A stretch of DNA of 34,812 bases. Origin: Chloroflexota bacterium (GTDB lineage: Bacteria; Chloroflexota; UBA4733). Numbering within the stretch: position 1 is the stretch's first letter; every line of letters starts with the position of its first letter. Made by a program: the position numbers and the translations under genes. The stretch is from positions 1 to 34,812 of the forward strand of contig JANWJO010000023.1 in assembly GCA_025449435.1 (NCBI GenBank). Direction: 5' to 3'. A model generated the notes under the pieces. That model had not been told where the DNA came from and did no database searches. It worked only from the letters and a program-made list of their open reading frames with translations. Below, in pieces: positions 1-7,744 of the stretch.

Positions 1-623
1 AGTTGCTGGAAGTCGCCACCAAATATGACTTGCTGATCATCGAAGACGACTGCTACGCCGACGTGCGCTACGCCACGACACGCATCCCAGATTCGCTGTA
101 CGCCATGGCCGAACCGGGGCGCGTCATCTATATCGGCTCGTTTTCCAAGATCTTGGGGCCCGGCGTTCGCCTCGGCTACGTGATCGCCAGCCCGGAGCAG
201 CTGGCCTTGCTCATGCGCTACAAGATCGACGGCGGAACGAGCAACCTCTCCGCCATGAGCGTGGCGGAGTATTTCCGCGAGCACCTCTGGTCGCACGTTG
301 ATGAGGGCACCACGGTGCTCAAGAGCAAGCTCAACACGCTGATGACGGCATTAGAGCGCAACCTCAGCGGCAAGGGCATCTCCTGGACTAATCCCGAAGG
401 CGGGCTATTCACGTGGTTGCAGCTACCGGCCAGCGTGGATGTGGCGCGGCTACGTGAGCTGGCCGTTGAAGCCGGCATTCAATACGCTTCTGGGCAGTCC
501 TTCGACGTGCAGGATCGCCCAGTCCCTTACATCCGGCTCGCCTTTGGCTATATCGACGAGAAGCTGATTACGCCGGGCATCGAGGCGTTAGCCCGCTGCC
601 TGGCGCAAGCCGGGCTTGTTTAG
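1..623 (+). CDS. PLP-dependent class I/II aminotransferase, 3' part
   Basis: This is the C-terminal part of a fold-type I PLP enzyme; the reading frame is open to the left edge, so the real start lies outside the window. Counting from the TTG at 3, the visible 206 residues contain the IEDDCY segment (residues 13-18), whose acidic residue and tyrosine contact the cofactor in this family, and the SFSKILGPGVRLGY block (46-59), with K49 as the expected Schiff-base lysine. The arrangement resembles the MocR/2-aminoadipate aminotransferase (LysN-like) group, which transfers amino groups between 2-oxoacids and amino acids in the cytoplasm. The substrate cannot be read from the sequence. It converges with the enolase-superfamily gene, separated by 18 bases that hold a small hairpin. 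Confidence 0.9.
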   Translation, partial: LLEVATKYDLLIIEDDCYADVRYATTRIPDSLYAMAEPGRVIYIGSFSKILGPGVRLGYVIASPEQLALLMRYKIDGGTSNLSAMSVAEYFREHLWSHVDEGTTVLKSKLNTLMTALERNLSGKGISWTNPEGGLFTWLQLPASVDVARLRELAVEAGIQYASGQSFDVQDRPVPYIRLAFGYIDEKLITPGIEALARCLAQAGLV

Positions 624-639
624 GGGCGCACCAGCGCCC
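624..639. terminator. Hairpin between convergent genes
   Basis: GGGCGC-acca-GCGCCC forms a perfect 6-bp stem with a 4-base loop. It lies just after the aminotransferase stop and just before the stop of the convergent gene. No T-tract follows on either strand, so intrinsic termination is only a possibility. Confidence 0.35.
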
Positions 640-641
640 GG

Positions 642-1781
642 TTATTGATCGATCACCGACCCGTCCACGTGCAGGCGCGTGTGTACCGGTCGCTCCTTGT
701 ATGGATGCTTCTTAGCGGCGTCGGGAGCTAACTCGACGCCGATGCCAGGCGCGTCGGAGATCACCAAGAAGCCGGCTTCCAGCTTGGGTGGAGCGATCAC
801 AATCTCGCTCTTGGGCGGCTCGTTCTCGCCCAGCGGATACTCCTGCAAAGCAAAGTTGGGTACCGAAGCCGCAATTTGCAGACATGCCGCCGTGCTGACC
901 GGACTGAGTGGGTTGTGCGGCACCACGCCCACGTGATGGGCCTCGGCCAGTGCGGCGATCTTCTTGGTGTGGGTGATGCCACCGGCCATACACACGTCTG
1001 GCCGCACATACTGCACGGCTCCCCGAGCCAGCAGCATGCTGAACTCGAAGATGGTGTGGATGCGTTCGCCGGTCGCGATGGGAATGTGGATGTTCTGCGC
1101 CACGAGCCCCATCGCGTCAAAGTTGTCAGGCAGGATGGGGTCCTCGTAGAAAAATGGCAAGAACGGTTCGATGCCCCGAGCCAGCACCACGGCCTCGTGT
1201 GGTGTTAGGCGGCGATGGATCTCGATGCACAAGTCCACGTCATTGCCTACTGCCTCGCGGTACCGCCGGACCGTCTCGATGGCATCGTGCATCTTGGCGG
1301 CGTGTGTCTTAAAGAACGGCACGTCGTACGGCTCGTCTAAGAATGGGGTCAGGTGTCCGATGGCGGTGAAGCCGCGCTCCTTAGCGTCGATGCAACCCTG
1401 CACCAATTGATCTGCCGTCCGGCCAAACACGTGGTAGTACACACGCGCCTTGTTGCGCACCTTGCCACCCAACAGTTGATAGACCGGCACACCGAAGTGC
1501 TTGCCGGCGATGTCCCACAACGCGATGTCGATGGCGCTGATCGCACCCATGATCGCCGCTCCCCGGAAGTGGCTGGAGCGATACATGAATTGCCAGTGGT
1601 GCTCGATGAGTAGCGGGTCCTTCCCCAGCAGGTAAGCGCCAAACTTCTCAGCTGCCTTCGCCGACGCCTCCAGGTAGCCCCAACTGCCTGATTCCCCGAG
1701 GCCAGTAATGCCGCTGTCGGTCCTCACTTGCACAAACAAGTAGCGGTCGATGAGCAATGGCTCAACGCTGGTGATGCGCAC
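642..1781 (-). CDS. Mandelate racemase/muconate lactonizing family enzyme, D-galactonate dehydratase-like
   Basis: Enolase-superfamily protein of 379 residues, the usual length. The N-terminal capping domain (about 1-120) is followed by the (beta/alpha)7-beta barrel. Candidate Mg2+ ligands are E187 (in EIHRR), E213 (in FYEDP) and E239 (in ATGER). H189 and H289 (in VPHNP) match the two catalytic histidines of the galactonate dehydratase group, which dehydrates sugar acids to 2-keto-3-deoxy acids. The first ligand is Glu in an E-x-H motif where E. coli D-galactonate dehydratase has D-x-H. The GTG start is supported by GAAGGGA at 1792-1798, ten bases upstream. A promoter and a 31-bp palindrome precede it. 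A sugar-acid dehydratase role is likely; the exact substrate is unknown. Confidence 0.88.
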   Translation of the reverse strand: MRITSVEPLLIDRYLFVQVRTDSGITGLGESGSWGYLEASAKAAEKFGAYLLGKDPLLIEHHWQFMYRSSHFRGAAIMGAISAIDIALWDIAGKHFGVPVYQLLGGKVRNKARVYYHVFGRTADQLVQGCIDAKERGFTAIGHLTPFLDEPYDVPFFKTHAAKMHDAIETVRRYREAVGNDVDLCIEIHRRLTPHEAVVLARGIEPFLPFFYEDPILPDNFDAMGLVAQNIHIPIATGERIHTIFEFSMLLARGAVQYVRPDVCMAGGITHTKKIAALAEAHHVGVVPHNPLSPVSTAACLQIAASVPNFALQEYPLGENEPPKSEIVIAPPKLEAGFLVISDAPGIGVELAPDAAKKHPYKERPVHTRLHVDGSVIDQ

Positions 1782-1795
1782 GCTAATCGGGTCCC

Positions 1796-1826
1796 TTCTC
1801 GGCTGTCATCTGATGAACACCGAGAA
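1796..1826. promoter_or_regulatory. 31-bp imperfect palindrome, candidate operator
   Basis: Arms 1796-1810 and 1812-1826 are inverted copies matching at 12 of 15 positions, centred on 1811. The outer TTCTCGG/CCGAGAA and the inner TCATC/GATGA are perfect. It covers the expected transcription start of the dehydratase gene, and its left end overlaps the ribosome binding site. A repressor operator is the simplest reading; an mRNA hairpin is also possible. Confidence 0.5.
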
Positions 1827-1828
1827 TG

Positions 1829-1857
1829 ACGATATGCGCCGCATCGGGTGCTGTAAA
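1829..1857 (-). promoter_or_regulatory. Sigma-70-type promoter for the dehydratase gene
   Basis: On the minus strand TTTACA (1852-1857) is followed after exactly 17 bases by TATCGT (1829-1834). These match the -35 and -10 consensus at 5 of 6 and 4 of 6 positions. Transcription would begin near 1822, giving a leader of about 40 bases. Confidence 0.5.
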
Positions 1858-1866
1858 GCCTTGCTG

Positions 1867-2109
1867 CTACTTGCGCTGGCGCGAGCGTGTTTCCGCTTCT
1901 GCCCGACGATTCAGCCAGATGCCAATGAAGCCTAGTATCGACCCGCCGATAAGCGTCCACACCTCAAGGCCAACTACATCATTGGTGAAGTCGTAAGGCA
2001 CCAGCGGGCTCGCCAGCACGATAAACACGGTAACGGTGCACAGCACTACCATGCCAAAATCGCCGAGCGCACGCCGGAACACAGCTCGCCGTATGTCGCG
2101 CTGTTCCAC
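1867..2109 (-). CDS. Small two-helix membrane protein
   Basis: An 80-residue protein with no family I recognise. Residues about 18-37 (MVVLCTVTVFIVLASPLV) and about 48-66 (EVWTLIGGSILGFIGIWLN) are hydrophobic enough to be membrane helices. A short basic N-terminus (RDIRRAVFRR) and a charged C-terminus (RRAEAETRSRQRK) flank them, which suggests both ends are cytoplasmic. It starts 7 bases after the stop of the PBP-like lipoprotein gene, so the two are probably co-transcribed and may work together at the membrane. The regular helix pattern and tight spacing support a real gene. Confidence 0.65.
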   Translation of the reverse strand: MEQRDIRRAVFRRALGDFGMVVLCTVTVFIVLASPLVPYDFTNDVVGLEVWTLIGGSILGFIGIWLNRRAEAETRSRQRK

Positions 2110-2116
2110 CTGATTC

Positions 2117-4306
2117 TTAGCTTTCTACCGCGGCAGCGATCACGTTGCGCACCATCGGACCAGCCACGACGGGGGCGTCGCTGCCGTCTTCGAGCAGTGC
2201 GATAACTGCCAGTTTTGGTGCGTCGCTGGGCGCAAATGCGGCTACCCACGCATTGCTCGATGTCCCCGGAGAGGTGCTGTTGCCCGTCAGTCCAGAGGCA
2301 GCGGTCGCCAACCCGCCGAACGCCTGCGACAACCGACCCGGTGGCGTATTGATCGCCGCGCGCATCCCACTGCGAATAATGTCCAGCTGGCTGCCGTCAA
2401 TCGGCAGGCGGGACCGCTCCTTAGGTGGTTGTGGCGTAGATACGCCGTCCGGACCCGACACGGTATCCACCAGACGTGGTTCCCACAGCGTGCCTCCATT
2501 GGCGATGGCCGCCGTGTAGGTCAAAACCTGCAGCGCCGTCGCCTGGACAAGCCCTTGACCAGCCGCCAGTGCAATTGCATCGCCTGTATTCCACGACTGG
2601 CCAAAGGTCTTCTGTTTCCAATCTGGGCTGGGCACGATCCCCTTGACAGTGTCCAGCCCAACCGTCGCTGGAGCAAACCCCAAGCCAAACGCTTGTGCAG
2701 CGGCGGTGATCCCGCCGGGATCGGCGACGTCGGCTAGATGGCCCAGTGTAAACATCGCGACATCACAACCCTGCGCCAGCGCGTCGCTCAAAGACAGCCG
2801 GCCGTGTCCGCTCTTTTTCCAACACGACCACGAGGTGTTGTTCAAGGTGTAGGTGCCCGTGCAGTCGATCACCATGTCGGGCATTGCGACGTGCTGGGTG
2901 AGGGCCGCAGAAACAGTCACGGGAAAAAAAGTACCTCCCGGCGGTGCAACGTCGCTGGCCGCACGGCTGACCAATGGCCTGGACCCACTGTTGAACAACG
3001 CCAGGGCGTCTGCTTCCGGCATACCCAGGATGAAGCTGTTGGGGTCAAAGGAGGGGCTGCTCGCCAAGGCTAACAGCGAACCGTCAGCAACATCCATCAC
3101 CGCGATGCACCCTGGATGGGTGCCCAGTTGTTGCTCGCACGCCCGCTGCACGGCACTGCTAATCGTCAAGGTGACCGTTCCAGCGGTCTCCGCTGGCCGT
3201 TGGGCCACCGTAGACACTGTTTCGAGTTGATCGGTCGTGATCAGGAGCTGGCCGCCGCGTCTCCCGGCGAGCTGGCTCTCCGCCCACAGCTCGATACCCG
3301 ACCGCCCGATATAGTCACCTAGCCGGTAACCCTTGATGCTCAAGGTTTGCAGGTCCGTGGTGGTTGCCGGCGACACGTAGCCGATGACCTGGGCCGCTAG
3401 CTTCCCCTGGGGATAGGTGCGGTCGTCCTCATCCAGTACATACACACCTGGTAGCGCCGCTAGCTTGTCACGGATGGGTGCGATGCTAGCGACCGTCATG
3501 AGCTTGATTGTGACCCGTGCATCGGCTTGCGACTGCACGTAGCGTTGCTTAATGACGGGCGCCGGCATCTGCAACAACGTACTCAGCTGAGCCAGCGTGC
3601 TGGGTTCGTCTGTTAACTTCCCTGGAATCAGAAACACACGCGTCACTTTGCCAGTCGTCGCTAATGCCTGGTGGTCACGATCATGAATAGCGCCACGCGG
3701 CGTATCAGCAGGCAGCATGTGTACCAGGTTCGTGCCTGACAGTTGCGAAAAGATCAGCGACGGCGTCCATTGCACACGCCAGATATTGTCCTGCCCCTCG
3801 ACCACCAGCGTCATAGTGTTTTGTTGAGTAATCGTTCCCACCAGGATCGTGTCGAACACGACGGTGAAATGTTGGAGGTTTGCTGTGATGCGCTGGCCTG
3901 GGTCCAGATCCGTGGTGATCGTTGAGATCGTCGCTTGAATCCGAATAGCGATGAAGCGTTGCACAAAGTCATCGCGCGCAATGAGCTGTTGAGACGCCGT
4001 CGAGATGAGATCATACATCCCGGAGTAGTCAAATACCGTCCAGCGTTGCAAGTAAGCGAGCGCAATTTCACCCGGCACGTTTCCTGGTGTTGGAAACGGC
4101 GTCGGCGTTGGCACCGTCGCCGTGCTTGTCCCATCCGCCGTGATGGAGTTTATGGATCGTGCTGTGGTACTTGATGCCGTCGCGTCTGAGGCTGAGGGTG
4201 GAGTCGCCATCATCTGGCAGGCCGAAAGTGCTAGCGAACCTACGGCCAGCGTGGCGCTGCGCACGAACGCCCGGCGTGTGAGCTGGTCACGGAACGCACC
4301 GCGCAC
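2117..4306 (-). CDS. PBP2-like penicillin-binding protein homologue lacking catalytic motifs, predicted Tat lipoprotein
   Basis: A 729-residue protein. The N-terminus has a twin-arginine motif (TRRAFVR, 10-16), a hydrophobic stretch and a lipobox ending at C30 (LSAC), so Tat export and lipid anchoring are expected. A MecA-type NTF2-like region (about 75-185), a PBP dimerisation region (about 200-360) and a transpeptidase fold (about 395-725) follow. Structural landmarks of class B PBP2 are kept (PSPDWK, GQGLVQATALQ, IANGGTLWEPR). The active-site motifs are not: SxxK reads GTFF (G458, F461), SxN/SxD reads GCD (513-515), and KTG reads LTG (673-675). It therefore probably cannot acylate on serine and may be structural or regulatory in wall synthesis. 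GTG start; AGGAGAG lies 7 bases upstream. Confidence 0.85.
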   Translation of the reverse strand: MRGAFRDQLTRRAFVRSATLAVGSLALSACQMMATPPSASDATASSTTARSINSITADGTSTATVPTPTPFPTPGNVPGEIALAYLQRWTVFDYSGMYDLISTASQQLIARDDFVQRFIAIRIQATISTITTDLDPGQRITANLQHFTVVFDTILVGTITQQNTMTLVVEGQDNIWRVQWTPSLIFSQLSGTNLVHMLPADTPRGAIHDRDHQALATTGKVTRVFLIPGKLTDEPSTLAQLSTLLQMPAPVIKQRYVQSQADARVTIKLMTVASIAPIRDKLAALPGVYVLDEDDRTYPQGKLAAQVIGYVSPATTTDLQTLSIKGYRLGDYIGRSGIELWAESQLAGRRGGQLLITTDQLETVSTVAQRPAETAGTVTLTISSAVQRACEQQLGTHPGCIAVMDVADGSLLALASSPSFDPNSFILGMPEADALALFNSGSRPLVSRAASDVAPPGGTFFPVTVSAALTQHVAMPDMVIDCTGTYTLNNTSWSCWKKSGHGRLSLSDALAQGCDVAMFTLGHLADVADPGGITAAAQAFGLGFAPATVGLDTVKGIVPSPDWKQKTFGQSWNTGDAIALAAGQGLVQATALQVLTYTAAIANGGTLWEPRLVDTVSGPDGVSTPQPPKERSRLPIDGSQLDIIRSGMRAAINTPPGRLSQAFGGLATAASGLTGNSTSPGTSSNAWVAAFAPSDAPKLAVIALLEDGSDAPVVAGPMVRNVIAAAVES

Positions 4307-4449
4307 GCTTTCGCTCTCCTGATCAGCCGCCTTCTCTAGGGTACCAGCAGCGGCTTTTCATTCGTCTTTCCTGCTCCCTACCCCGGCGACCGGGACGGCG
4401 TTGGGGGTGGAGGTGCGCTCTTAATCCACCCGTCCTCCCCAGAGGGGAT

Positions 4450-4478
4450 TTGTTCGAGATCAACGAGACTGCTATGCT
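4450..4478 (+). promoter_or_regulatory. Sigma-70-type promoter for the glycosyltransferase operon
   Basis: TTGTTC (4450-4455) and TATGCT (4473-4478) are separated by exactly 17 bases. It lies in the 201-bp divergent gap between the PBP-like gene and the glycosyltransferase gene and would give a leader of about 23 bases containing the GAAGGGCGG ribosome binding region. I saw no equally good promoter for the opposite strand. Confidence 0.5.
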
Positions 4479-4507
4479 CATGTTGCTCCAAGAAGGGCGG
4501 TGCAGCG

Positions 4508-5815
4508 ATGGCTCCCGGATCCATATCACCTGAAACTGCCGAGTTCGTCGTACTCAGCTTTGAGGGGCCGGATCGCTACTCGCTGGCCGGTGGGCTGGGG
4601 ACGCGCGTGACCGAGCTGGCCGGTGCACTCGCCCAGCAGGGATACCGCACCCACTTGTTCTTCGTCGGCGATCCGAGCTTTCCTGGCCAGGAAACGCACG
4701 AGAACGGGTTGCTGGTCTACCATCGCTGGTGCCAGTGGCTCAGCTCCCATTTCCGAAATGGCGTATATGACGGCGAGGAGGCCAAGCTCGAGGACTATGG
4801 GCACAGCGTCCCGTCCTTCGTCACACGCGAAATTGTTCGCCCCGCCGCGGAGCAAGGGCGGGTGGTCGTCGTACTGGCCGAGGAATGGCACACTGCCAAC
4901 GCCACCATGCGATTGAGCGACAGCTTGTACGCCGAAGGTCTCCGGCAACACGTCGTGATCTTCTGGAACGCCAACAACTTGTATGGCTTTGGGCGGATCA
5001 ACTGGGGCAGGTTGGGCTTCACCGCCACTCTCACAACGGTCAGCCGGTACATGAAGCACCTTATGTGGGGCTACGGCGTCAACCCGCTGGTCATCCCCAA
5101 CGGCATCCCGGGTCGGCTGCTCGAGCCCATCGATGAAGCCATGGCGGCTCGCGTGCGCGCCTTGTACCCAGGCACGACCTTACTCTTCAAGATCGGGCGG
5201 TTTGCCCCGGACAAACGCTGGATTATGGCGATCGAAGCGGCGGCGCGCCTGAAGGAACGTGGGTACAGCATAGCTTTCCCACTGCGCGGCGGCATCGAAC
5301 CCCACGGCAGCGAGGTGCTAGGCTATGCGCACAGTCGTGGGCTGCGCGTCATCGATGTCGAGTCCGCCGATAGAGGGGTGTCGGCTTCCTTTGCCGCGCT
5401 CAGTGAGGTTGCCGGCAAAGGCGACGTGTACAACATTCGCTTCTTTGTGCCAGAGTCAGTGTCGAGGGCGCTGTTCAGGGCCGCCGATGGCGTCCTGGCC
5501 AACAGTGGGCACGAACCGTTTGGCCTCGTTGGCTTGGAGGCTATGGCTGCCGGAGGACTCGTTTTCACTGGCGCCTCCGGCGAAGACTACGCGGTGTCGA
5601 TGTCCAACTGTGTGGTCGTAGAAACCGATGACGCTGAAGAGGTCGCTGCCAACTTGATCTACCTGCATGCGCATCCAGACCTGGCCGCGCGCATGCGCGT
5701 TGCGGCACGTGCCACGGCTGCGCGCTTTACCTGGGACGAAGTGATTGCCAATCTCGTCAGTAAGATTGAGTACGTGGGCCACGCCAATGGCGTGCTCGCT
5801 CCGGGATCAGCCTAA
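4508..5815 (+). CDS. GT4-type (GT-B fold) glycosyltransferase
   Basis: A 435-residue cytoplasmic glycosyltransferase. The N-terminal Rossmann half has AGGLGTRV (27-34), the glycine-rich loop seen in glycogen synthase and GT4 enzymes. The C-terminal half has FKIGRFAPDKRW with R231 and K236 as likely phosphate-binding residues. The E-x7-E motif (E336 and E344 in HEPFGLVGLE) binds the nucleotide-sugar donor in retaining GT-B enzymes. Donor and acceptor cannot be told; alpha-glucan or glycoconjugate synthesis are both possible. The ATG start follows GAAGGGCGG at 4492-4500. It heads a three-gene set, with the next gene starting 36 bases after its stop. Confidence 0.88.
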   Translation: MAPGSISPETAEFVVLSFEGPDRYSLAGGLGTRVTELAGALAQQGYRTHLFFVGDPSFPGQETHENGLLVYHRWCQWLSSHFRNGVYDGEEAKLEDYGHSVPSFVTREIVRPAAEQGRVVVVLAEEWHTANATMRLSDSLYAEGLRQHVVIFWNANNLYGFGRINWGRLGFTATLTTVSRYMKHLMWGYGVNPLVIPNGIPGRLLEPIDEAMAARVRALYPGTTLLFKIGRFAPDKRWIMAIEAAARLKERGYSIAFPLRGGIEPHGSEVLGYAHSRGLRVIDVESADRGVSASFAALSEVAGKGDVYNIRFFVPESVSRALFRAADGVLANSGHEPFGLVGLEAMAAGGLVFTGASGEDYAVSMSNCVVVETDDAEEVAANLIYLHAHPDLAARMRVAARATAARFTWDEVIANLVSKIEYVGHANGVLAPGSA

Positions 5816-5851
5816 TGGTCGGGCGTCCATTCAGCGCAGTAAGGTAGAGCA

Positions 5852-6226
5852 GTGAAGTTGCTCACCCGGCTGTTTGGTTGGTCGCGCCAGTCCGTCGCGG
5901 AGTCCGACGATAGCGGCGTGTACATCTACGTCCAGTGTTCAGGTACGGGCCGCAAGCCGTGCGGTGAAGCGTTGCGCGTTCGCATCAACACCAACTGCGA
6001 TCTCGAAGAAGTGTACGCAGAGGGCGATGAAGACCTCATCAAGGGGTACACGTGCCACAAGGACGTGCTCGGTACGCGTTGCCAGCGCATGCTGCATATC
6101 ACCGTGAACTACGACGCCTTGCGTCATGAGGTCGATCGTGCGGTGGATGGCGGTGCCTTCATCGCACCGGACGATTGGTTGCGGTTGCAAGGGCAGCTCG
6201 ACCCTAGCGGACAACGGCTGCCCTGA
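5852..6226 (+). CDS. Small Cys-containing protein of unknown function
   Basis: A 124-residue protein that I do not assign to a family. After a short basic N-terminus, residues about 24-90 carry four cysteines plus histidines in two paired settings (QCSGTGRKPCGE and YTCHKDVLGTRCQRML), separated by an acidic stretch (EEVYAEGDEDLIK). This looks like a small zinc- or metal-binding beta domain, which is inference. The GTG start follows an AGGTAG ribosome binding site by about 6 bases. It lies 36 bases after the glycosyltransferase gene and 10 bases before the next gene, so the three are likely one transcript. Confidence 0.7.
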   Translation: MKLLTRLFGWSRQSVAESDDSGVYIYVQCSGTGRKPCGEALRVRINTNCDLEEVYAEGDEDLIKGYTCHKDVLGTRCQRMLHITVNYDALRHEVDRAVDGGAFIAPDDWLRLQGQLDPSGQRLP

Positions 6227-6236
6227 AGGGACCAAT

Positions 6237-6530
6237 ATGGCGCTTATCGAACGCTTTGCACGCGGCGTGGTGGAGACACTGGGTAAAGACGACTTTCGCC
6301 GCATCATGAACGAAACGCTCGATCACATGCTCAACAGTATGTCGAAGCGCGACCGTCTAAGGTTCTGTGAGGACCTCGTCGATCACAGCGTCGAGCAAAT
6401 GCTCACGGGGCTTTCCAACGAAGAGAAGATGGCTTTGTTTCAGTCGATGCTGCCACGCATCTTGCAGCACTTCCCCGCTGAGGAACTCGCCACTATGGCT
6501 GCCAAGCCAACTCCGCCGCCATCATCCTGA
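6237..6530 (+). CDS. Small helical protein of unknown function
   Basis: A 97-residue protein starting at the ATG at 6237, which has AAGGGA at the right distance upstream. An in-frame ATG at 6126 would overlap the previous gene by about 100 bases and adds a sequence with no protein-like character, so it is not used. Residues 1-85 are rich in amphipathic helix patterns (RDRLRFCEDLVDHSVEQML, NEEKMALFQSMLPRIL); the tail is proline-rich (PTPPPSS). No membrane helix or catalytic motif is seen. It ends the operon that begins with the GT4 glycosyltransferase and converges with the next gene 22 bases away. Confidence 0.68.
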   Translation: MALIERFARGVVETLGKDDFRRIMNETLDHMLNSMSKRDRLRFCEDLVDHSVEQMLTGLSNEEKMALFQSMLPRILQHFPAEELATMAAKPTPPPSS

Positions 6531-6552
6531 CGTACCCGGAACTGGGCATCGC

Positions 6553-6972
6553 CTATTCTGGGCCGCTGGTTTCTGGCTCACTAGTCTGGTGGAGGTCGCG
6601 CCAGGCATCGTGATAGGTACGATCATGCTGTGGCGGCTGAGACATAGGACGGGCGCCCAGGAACTCATCGACGCTCGTTTGTGCTTCAATCTCCAACAGC
6701 GCGTCCATCACCTTGTCGGCTAGCGACCGCGAAAACTCATTGTTGAAGCTATCCCGTATGCCGTTCAAGATGCGGTAACACTGCCGCCGCGACAGTTCTA
6801 GTGGCGCGCAGCGACTGTGACGATCGTCTGGTTCGTCGCGCAACGCCACGCGCAACAAGTTGCGCACTTTGTACGACAGCTCATCCGACGGATCAAGAAT
6901 CATCCGGTCGAACAAGATGCGACTCTCCAGCTTGGAAATGGCGATGACAGTCGCGTGGTCGGTTCCGGTCAT
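6553..6972 (-). CDS. Hypothetical protein, helical
   Basis: A 139-residue protein that I do not recognise. It is mostly helical in character, with alternating charged and hydrophobic residues (DELSYKVRNLLRVALRD, SRSLADKVMDALLEIEAQ) and a polar, disordered-looking C-terminus rich in Gln, Pro, Glu and Ser. No membrane segment and no known metal or nucleotide motif is visible. It is the only minus-strand gene between the glycosyltransferase operon and the metalloprotease-like gene and has its own start region, with no clear promoter. Coding is supported by composition and length; function is open. Confidence 0.6.
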   Translation of the reverse strand: MTGTDHATVIAISKLESRILFDRMILDPSDELSYKVRNLLRVALRDEPDDRHSRCAPLELSRRQCYRILNGIRDSFNNEFSRSLADKVMDALLEIEAQTSVDEFLGARPMSQPPQHDRTYHDAWRDLHQTSEPETSGPE

Positions 6973-7168
6973 TTCTGTCTGCCCTTGCTGGTGCTCACTG
7001 CGCTGCGCGGTGTGGAGATAGGTCGGTGCTCCTGCCTATCCTCCACGGTCTCTCCGTTAGGATCCAATGGGCGCCTGCTACAGTCATCCTATGTTGTGTA
7101 ACCTCGTAGGCGAGTGTACCCGCCCGCGCTTGTTCCTAGCGTACACAGTGTGAGTTAAGGATAACAAG

Positions 7169-7744
7169 TTGTTCACCCGATTGAGCCGGGGGGTTCCTAG
7201 TGAGCCTGACCCATTTCTGCGAGAGATATTCACCCGATTCCCGTTTACCAGCGAAGCTCAGCGCTTTTTGGCCCACGATATTCACTTTATGGTACGTGAC
7301 CGGCAGGCAATAACCGGAGGAGGCTTCTGGCACCCAGACCGACAACTGGTCGAGTTGTTCACGGTCCAGTATGAGGCGGCCATCCATGAACTGGCACACG
7401 CCTGGTGGCATCCACGCCGGCTCGTCGACAACGCAGCAGTCAACCTCATGGTGGCCGTGGTCCACTTGAGCGCAGAACAAGACCCTGCCTTTCGTATCAC
7501 CGCTACCCTCGCGCATCACTACGTCTACGGCATCACGTCGCAACGAGATACCAATAGCCCCACTGGCTTCTGGCGTGGCATGCTGGCCGATGGGAATGAT
7601 TGGGAGATGTTTGCCGGCTTATCGTCTGGCTGCATGGCCGATATCAGGCTGCTGCCTCCATACGTCCGCGAGCACTTTGCAGGTTTGTTTCAGTTATTGC
7701 CGGCCAGCAGTCCCTCACCTCTTGCCGGTGCGCCTCACCGGTAG
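7169..7744 (+). CDS. Putative zinc metallopeptidase with HELAH motif
   Basis: A 191-residue protein with the zincin signature HELAH at 73-77, in which H73 and H77 would bind zinc and E74 would activate water. A later acidic residue, E145 in WEMFAGL, sits in a context (E-x-x-A) like the third zinc ligand of gluzincins. The segment before the helix (WHPDRQLVELFTVQYEAAI) fits the edge strand and lead-in of such domains. No signal peptide or membrane helix is seen, so it is probably cytoplasmic. The TTG start is chosen because AAGGA lies 8-12 bases upstream and the next Met is residue 41, very near the catalytic helix. I cannot name the family. Confidence 0.7.
   Translation: MFTRLSRGVPSEPDPFLREIFTRFPFTSEAQRFLAHDIHFMVRDRQAITGGGFWHPDRQLVELFTVQYEAAIHELAHAWWHPRRLVDNAAVNLMVAVVHLSAEQDPAFRITATLAHHYVYGITSQRDTNSPTGFWRGMLADGNDWEMFAGLSSGCMADIRLLPPYVREHFAGLFQLLPASSPSPLAGAPHR

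Noticed and set aside
2925..2945. A frameshift in the run of A at the expected SxxK site of the PBP-like gene
   Set aside because: The frame is continuous on both sides with PBP similarity, and the SxN and KTG motifs far away are altered as well, so one indel cannot explain it.
4323..4529. Small minus-strand frame in the divergent gap before the glycosyltransferase gene
   Set aside because: It crosses the predicted promoter and the glycosyltransferase start and has no protein-like pattern.
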